DNA of 22,177 nt, taken from the NCBI GenBank assembly GCA_026260175.1, contig JAKCWW010005169.1:9519-31695 (forward strand), written 5' to 3'. The position numbers and the translations under genes were made by a program. The notes under the pieces are model-generated. The model was given only the letters and a program-made list of their open reading frames with translations. It did not search any database and had not been told where the DNA came from. This document shows positions 18,938 through 22,177 of this stretch, in pieces. The DNA is from Reticulitermes lucifugus (taxonomy: Eukaryota > Arthropoda > Insecta > Blattodea > Rhinotermitidae). Position 1 is the first letter of the stretch, and every line of letters begins with the position of its first letter.

Positions 18938-19020
18938 CATGTTCACAACAGCCCGTCACTGAATTCTGTTCTGAGCAGGCTGAATTCATTCCACATCATC
19001 ACTCTGTACTTCTCTTCAAG
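18938..19020 (-). pseudogene. LINE ORF2 C-terminal scrap, minus strand
   Basis: The minus strand gives IQPAQNRIQ, a TGA in the place of Trp, then RAVVNM (18938-18985), which matches the AQDR.QWRAVVN.VM part of the family. DNA around it (GTTCACAACAGCCC) is identical over 14 bases to 16142-16155 in the better copy. To the right, AGAAGTACAGAGTGATGATG resembles the AGAAGTGCATACAGGG.TTGATGG of that copy, so the middle is deleted here as well. It would lie in the intron of the candidate gene at 18446. Confidence 0.65.
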
Positions 19021-19053
19021 ACATATAAGTGGTTTTCACATATATTTTTTCAG

Positions 19054-19112
19054 GAAAGAAGGAACGGAGGAAAACTAAGTGTAAGAAAATAGTTATTACA
19101 ACATTTACATAG
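19054..19112 (+). CDS. Weak candidate second exon
   Basis: TATATTTTTTCAG at 19041-19053 is a good splice acceptor. Joined in phase 1 to 18488 it would give Gly, then KKERRKTKCKKIVITTFT and a TAG at 19110-19112, a protein of 33 residues. That leaves almost no space between the hydrophobic core and a strongly basic tail, which is unlike a normal cleavable signal peptide. A second donor (GTAAGA at 19081) would instead skip on to a further exon. I list it only because the acceptor is the best one after the donor. Confidence 0.12.
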
Positions 19113-19440
19113 AGGAAGAAGAAAAATAAGAAAACATTTAATGGCCACATTAGCACAGACGGCAACGAGGAAAACGAGATGGTGGGATTGAGGTGAAGGA
19201 GAATACAGAGCCCCTAGGAATGGTAATAATCACATACATGGGAAAGAAACGAACAGACGAAGATTGAAAGGACGGAGAAGATAAACAGGCGTAGTTACGG
19301 CAAGATTCGCACAGTAAAGAGTACGAAAGAGAAGAGGGAGGAGAATGAGTTAAGAAAATGTCGCAAAGAAGAGAGGTAAGCGGAAGTGAAGGAGAAAAAA
19401 GACAGAAGAGTGGAAGTGGAGCAATAAATAAATAAGAACA
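19110..19440 (+). other. Purine-rich strand
   Basis: The plus strand is strongly biased to A and G for about 330 bases, with words such as GAGGAAGAAG, GAGAAGAGGGAGGAGAATG and GAAGGAGAAAA, and ends in AATAAATAAATAAG. The bias makes long pyrimidine-coded (Ser, Leu, Pro, Phe) frames on the minus strand, e.g. 119 codons at 19150-19509, which I regard as spurious. Origin unknown; a decayed GAA-type simple repeat is one possibility. Confidence 0.5.
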
Positions 19441-19483
19441 TTCACATAACAGAGGGAAAACTTTCTTGGCGATATTAAAAAAT

Positions 19484-19767
19484 GTTAAATTTGTCCCTGT
19501 CCACGCCATGACATATAGGGGAGGAGAGGTACAGCTCCACTCATTCTTAATCTGGGCACTAGGTGGAGGTCAGTGGTCAACTTCACGCCCCGGCCATTTT
19601 ACACCCGGAAAAGAACCCCGATACCCATTGAATAAGAGACTAGGTGGGCCTCAGAGTCGGTCTGGACGGTTTTCGAGAAGAGGAAATCTCTTACCTCTAC
19701 CGGGATTCAAACCCCGGACCATCCAGTCTGTAGCGAGTCCCTATACCGATTAAACCATCCCGGCTCC
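19484..19767 (-). mobile_element. TTTACC-tail SINE, minus strand, nearly full length
   Basis: It aligns with 8753-9046 end to end: TTTGTCCCTGTCCACGCCAT, CTCCACTCATTCTTAATCTG, GGAGGTCAGTGGTCAACTTC, CCCCGGCC.TTTTACACCCGG, and at the right the tRNA-like part. On the minus strand that part reads GGAGCCGGGATGGTTTAATC, GGTATAGG, CTACAGACTGGATGGTCC and GGGGTTTGAATCCCGG, a very good B box. The A box has changed (TGGTTTAATCGG). A weak duplication, ATATTAAAAAA against ATATTCAAGAAA, may flank it (19472 and 19770). Confidence 0.88.
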
Positions 19768-20436
19768 AAATATTCAAGAAAAGGATTGTTTATAACGATC
19801 TTAAAATGTAACGATCAGGAGTATGAGAAGAACAGTAAAAAGTGGAGGAGAAAGAGGAAGAAAAGACCTGGCGATCTCTGAATTCAGCAATAGGCTATAG
19901 TCTCGCTGCCCTAAGGCGTTAGAACAGCCGCCGTGATGTGCCCAGGGCACTGCAGTGTCCCGTGTGCTCTTACTAACGACAAAGACGTGCCTAACGTAAG
20001 CACACCAACAAACAGGACGGCGGTCCAGACACATTTCAGCCTTAACGCCAGTGGCGTTAAACGACAGATGACAGCCGTAAGATTCTGTGTTCAGATTTCA
20101 GTACAGTTTGCGTGTATGTATACTGTGAAGTGGACACTAACAGGTTCTTGGCAGGAAGTTAATGAAATAAACACATAACGCGTATGTCGTGTTGTCAGTT
20201 TCAGTGTTCTAGCTCTTAAACTAATTAAAGGATTCAGATTAAGCTCGGTATTTGGCGCCCACACTAAAATTTGTCAATCGAATTTAATTTTGTTTCGATT
20301 CGCCCCAGCACAACGCCTTGTTTACTCTGCATCATCCCATATGCGCTTCAGCATAACCAAGAACTGTTACACAAGTCACATTAAAGTGTAATCCTTAATG
20401 AGATTTTCGTGTTCTTCCTCCGTATCATCAAGCAAA
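19768..20436. other. Unassigned sequence
   Basis: No supported feature. ORFs of 77 and 81 codons overlap on opposite strands around 19933-20034. Confidence 0.4.
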
Positions 20437-20610
20437 TGGTAAGCCGAAGCGTTCCTACAGGATTCACGACAAGGTTCGAATCCACAGGCAGAAGCAAGGA
20501 CTATTCTATTTATCATATTCAGATGGCCTCTGGGGGTCTAACCAGTCCCCTAGTCAGTGGGTGCCAAGGAATTTTTCTCAGATATTGAGCGGCTCGAGGT
20601 TTGAAGCTTA
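20437..20610 (+). mobile_element. Probable SINE head fragment with perfect B box
   Basis: GGTTCGAATCC at 20473-20483 is a perfect B box, and ATGGTAAGCCGAAG about 35 bases upstream sits where an A box should be. Further right, GGGTGCCAAGGAATTTTTCT at about 20566 resembles the GGGCCAAGGACTCTTTCT that follows the head of the SINE at 13847. It may belong to the same family, 3'-truncated. The sequence 20610-20860 behind it shows nothing. Confidence 0.5.
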
Positions 20611-20859
20611 TGACTCACCTTCATCTATATGCAAGACTAGGAAAGCGTGGAGCTTAAATTTAATGTCTTCATGGCGTGATGCTTAATCACAGGGCATTCA
20701 TACCTTTAGGGTACCCTCACCCTTTACGTACTGGTGGAGCAGTGTCTTGGTAACTTAACTAACAACCCAGCAGATTTAAATATGTCTTTTTAATCGTCTT
20801 CACTGAAACCAACCCTTCGGCTTCATGTTAAGCACCTACAACTGGTTCATAGTCTATCA

Positions 20860-20945
20860 TTTGATGCTTTAAATGTCCATTTTAATATCGTCCTTCCATC
20901 TATGACTTGGTCCCGTAACTGTCTCTTTCCTTGAGTTTTCAAGAT
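20860..20945 (-). pseudogene. LINE ORF2 C-terminal scrap with PSHRWKDDIKMD
   Basis: On the minus strand one frame gives GKRQLRDQ and the adjacent frame TGPSHRWKDDIKMDI followed by TAA, matching GKRPLGRPRHRW.DNIKMDL of this LINE family with one frameshift. It ends about 25 bases before the SINE inserted at 20970. Dead fragment. Confidence 0.75.
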
Positions 20946-20958
20946 TTAAAAAGTCTTG

Positions 20959-20969
20959 TACGCATTTCT
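20959..20969. repeat. Target-site duplication, left copy
   Basis: TACGCATTTCT occurs here and at 21066-21076, flanking the short SINE at 20970-21065. Confidence 0.85.
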
Positions 20970-21065
20970 TGCCGCGGCCGGGGCATGCTGTTGAGCTATA
21001 CCTCTATTCCCCCTCTGGGCCTTCATGGCCTGTTCTAGGGAGACCTTTACCTTTACCTTTACCTT
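20970..21065 (+). mobile_element. TTTACC-tail SINE, 5'-truncated, with target-site duplication
   Basis: Only the 3' part is present: CGGCCGGGGCATGCTGTTGA, then, after loss of about 60 bases that other copies have, GCTATACCTCTATTCCCCCT, CTGGGCCTTCATGGCCTGTT and a tail of three perfect TTTACC units. The insertion is bounded by the 11-base direct repeats at 20959-20969 and 21066-21076. The tail's tandem units and the duplication are marks of target-primed reverse transcription. Without a head it has no promoter. Confidence 0.88.
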
Positions 21066-21076
21066 TACGCATTTCT
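21066..21076. repeat. Target-site duplication, right copy
   Basis: Second copy of TACGCATTTCT, directly behind the TTTACC tail; its first bases TAC are shared with the tail unit, so the exact edge is uncertain by up to three bases. Confidence 0.85.
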
Positions 21077-21123
21077 CACCGGTCACATACGCGCAAGCGT
21101 CTCTCCCATGTCGCTCTCACTAA

Positions 21124-21397
21124 CATAAAAGGTAAATCAATCCCTGTACAAGCCTGGATAGGCATTTGGGGTTCCAGGAGGCTGAGGCTCCCTGAAGGTG
21201 GTAAGGTGGTCAGTCCTACGCACCGGCCACCTTTACCCCCAGGAAATATTCCTGGTACTCATTTCTGTTAGAGGCTGAGTCGACCCCAGGGCCATAGTGC
21301 GGATGGAAAGAATGAAAAATTCCAGTAACACAATCGGGCAATCGCGACCATCCGGCTTGTAGAGCAGTGCCCCAACCAACTGCGCCACCGCGTGCCC
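21124..21397 (-). mobile_element. TTTACC-tail SINE, minus strand, divergent subfamily
   Basis: On the minus strand it starts GGGCACGCGGTGGCGCAGTT, with a perfect-looking A box (TGGCGCAGTTGG), then CACTGCTCTACAAGCCGGAT and a B-box position GGTCGCGATTGCCC that is mutated. The body GGCCCTGGGGTCGACTCAGC, ATGAGTACCAGGAATATTTC and CTGGGGGTAAAGGTGGCC matches the family, but the region around GGGGTTCCAGGAGGC differs, as does the head. The 3' end is GGGATTGATTTACC. A 9-of-10 duplication, CTCTCACTAA (21114-21123) and CTCTCATTAA (21398-21407), flanks it. Confidence 0.8.
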
Positions 21398-21407
21398 CTC
21401 TCATTAA

Positions 21408-22120
21408 GGGACTCGCCCTAATAACATTAGGCGAAGTTTATACCAAAATCACACAGCACAAACAATATCTCGCTCTTTTTCGATAACGTATATAACAAGC
21501 TGATTTTGACTAGATCTGATAAGGTGATCACAAAAACGACAATCGTAACAAACACAACGTTTCTTCTGTCCCATATTCTTTATTTATAAATACACCTAAA
21601 GACATACGCATGTCCATATAATTTATTGCTCAGTTTTAAGCAGTTGCGTTACAAAATGAGAAAAAATTTCAAATCACAAACAAATGAGCATACTCTCGCG
21701 TTATGGTTGAAATAATTTTAACAAAACTTAACTAGGAATGAGGTTATCATAATTAATTTAAAGTGCCAGTTTTCTTATGTCGCCATTAGCTTGTTGACCT
21801 GTTTTATCTATGCAACTGGAGTTTCTACGACAGGCCAACTACGCCACTGGTGCCACATGTCGTCTTGTGTACACGACAAAGTAGTCTAAAGGTTTCGGTG
21901 GTCCATTCAAGACTGAGAACAGGTCTACAATAAGTTTGCTTGATGACGGTTAATTAGGCTTTAGCCCACAGAGGAGGTTGCTGTCGGGGTCTGCGGACGC
22001 CTTCTGGGAATACATATACTAAGAGCGCAGTCAAGTGGACAGTTCATTGCCTGACAAATAAATCTGCATCTGTTTTATTTAATGCTAGTTTGTTTAACAA
22101 AGCTTTCAATACATCAGACC
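21408..22120. other. Unassigned sequence
   Basis: No supported gene, RNA or repeat. Local A+T content is high in 21540-21780. Confidence 0.4.
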
Positions 22121-22177
22121 GGCCCTGGGACCTACCCAGCCTCCTGTACAATGGGTACCGGGTTATTCCCGGGGGTA
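22121..22177 (+). mobile_element. TTTACC-tail SINE, plus strand, cut by window end
   Basis: GGCCCTGGGACCTACCCAGC, CTCCTGTACAATGGGTACCG and GGTTATTCCCGGGGGTA match the middle of the copies at 14105-14160 and, reversed, at 21230-21300. The rest lies beyond the window. No head is visible to the left, so it is 5'-truncated or the head is unrecognisable. Confidence 0.85.

Noticed and set aside
19150..19509. 119-codon Ser/Leu/Pro-rich minus ORF
   Set aside because: It is a product of the purine-rich plus strand and runs into a SINE.
1..22177. CRISPR arrays, operons, bacterial or phage genes, rRNA
   Set aside because: Base composition, microsatellites, SINEs and LINEs show a eukaryotic genome; no evenly spaced identical repeats and no conserved rRNA segments were seen.

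Overview
This window is a stretch of non-coding DNA from a eukaryotic genome, most likely an insect. It is A+T-rich, with long open microsatellites, tRNA-derived SINEs, 5'-truncated non-LTR retrotransposon (LINE) tails and a small hAT-like inverted-repeat element. There are no operons, no dense ORFs and no intact gene. The style of repeats (a SINE family with a TTTACC tail, and LINE tails with GHV..MGE..AYRVL..PRRRW..DNIKMD and RKKLVKCYIW / FGRGYGPVVRQTT motifs) resembles what I remember from cockroach and termite (Blattodea) genomes. That placement is from memory and not tested.

Layout. 1-59 is an (AC)n run. A degenerate tRNA-type SINE lies at about 850-1107. 1130-1824 carries overlapping long ORFs on both strands without a recognisable product. 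3436-3899 holds scattered copies of a GTTTGTTGGTTAGACAG-like motif. 5691-5953 is a compound GATA/GACA microsatellite. From 7571 to 9557 there is a dense retroelement cluster: a SINE remnant, a broken LINE C-terminal coding tail, a (TC)n(AC)n run, a complete SINE with a 13-bp target-site duplication, a second type of SINE, and a third SINE copy. 9794-9865 and 9985-10138 hold a small LINE scrap and a 154-bp inverted-repeat element with internal repeats. 12465-12686 is a four-copy 57/58-bp tandem array. 13847-14283 is another SINE, 14968-15146 a different SINE family, and 15632-15929 and 16116-16305 are two LINE tails that point at each other. 18379-18490 is the best host-gene signal: a TATA box, a start codon, a hydrophobic signal-peptide-like start and a perfect splice donor. 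18938-22177 again holds SINE and LINE pieces, one SINE having an 11-bp target-site duplication.

How it fits together: the elements previously seen as two kinds of repeat, on opposite strands, are one SINE family (eight copies here, five on minus, three on plus) that keeps a short TTTACC tail. At least five LINE remnants are all C-terminal ends, as expected from 5'-truncated insertion. No element here can move by itself: every reverse-transcriptase remnant is truncated, stopped or frameshifted. The short ORFs in the window are about as long and as frequent as chance predicts for this base composition, so I have annotated few of them.
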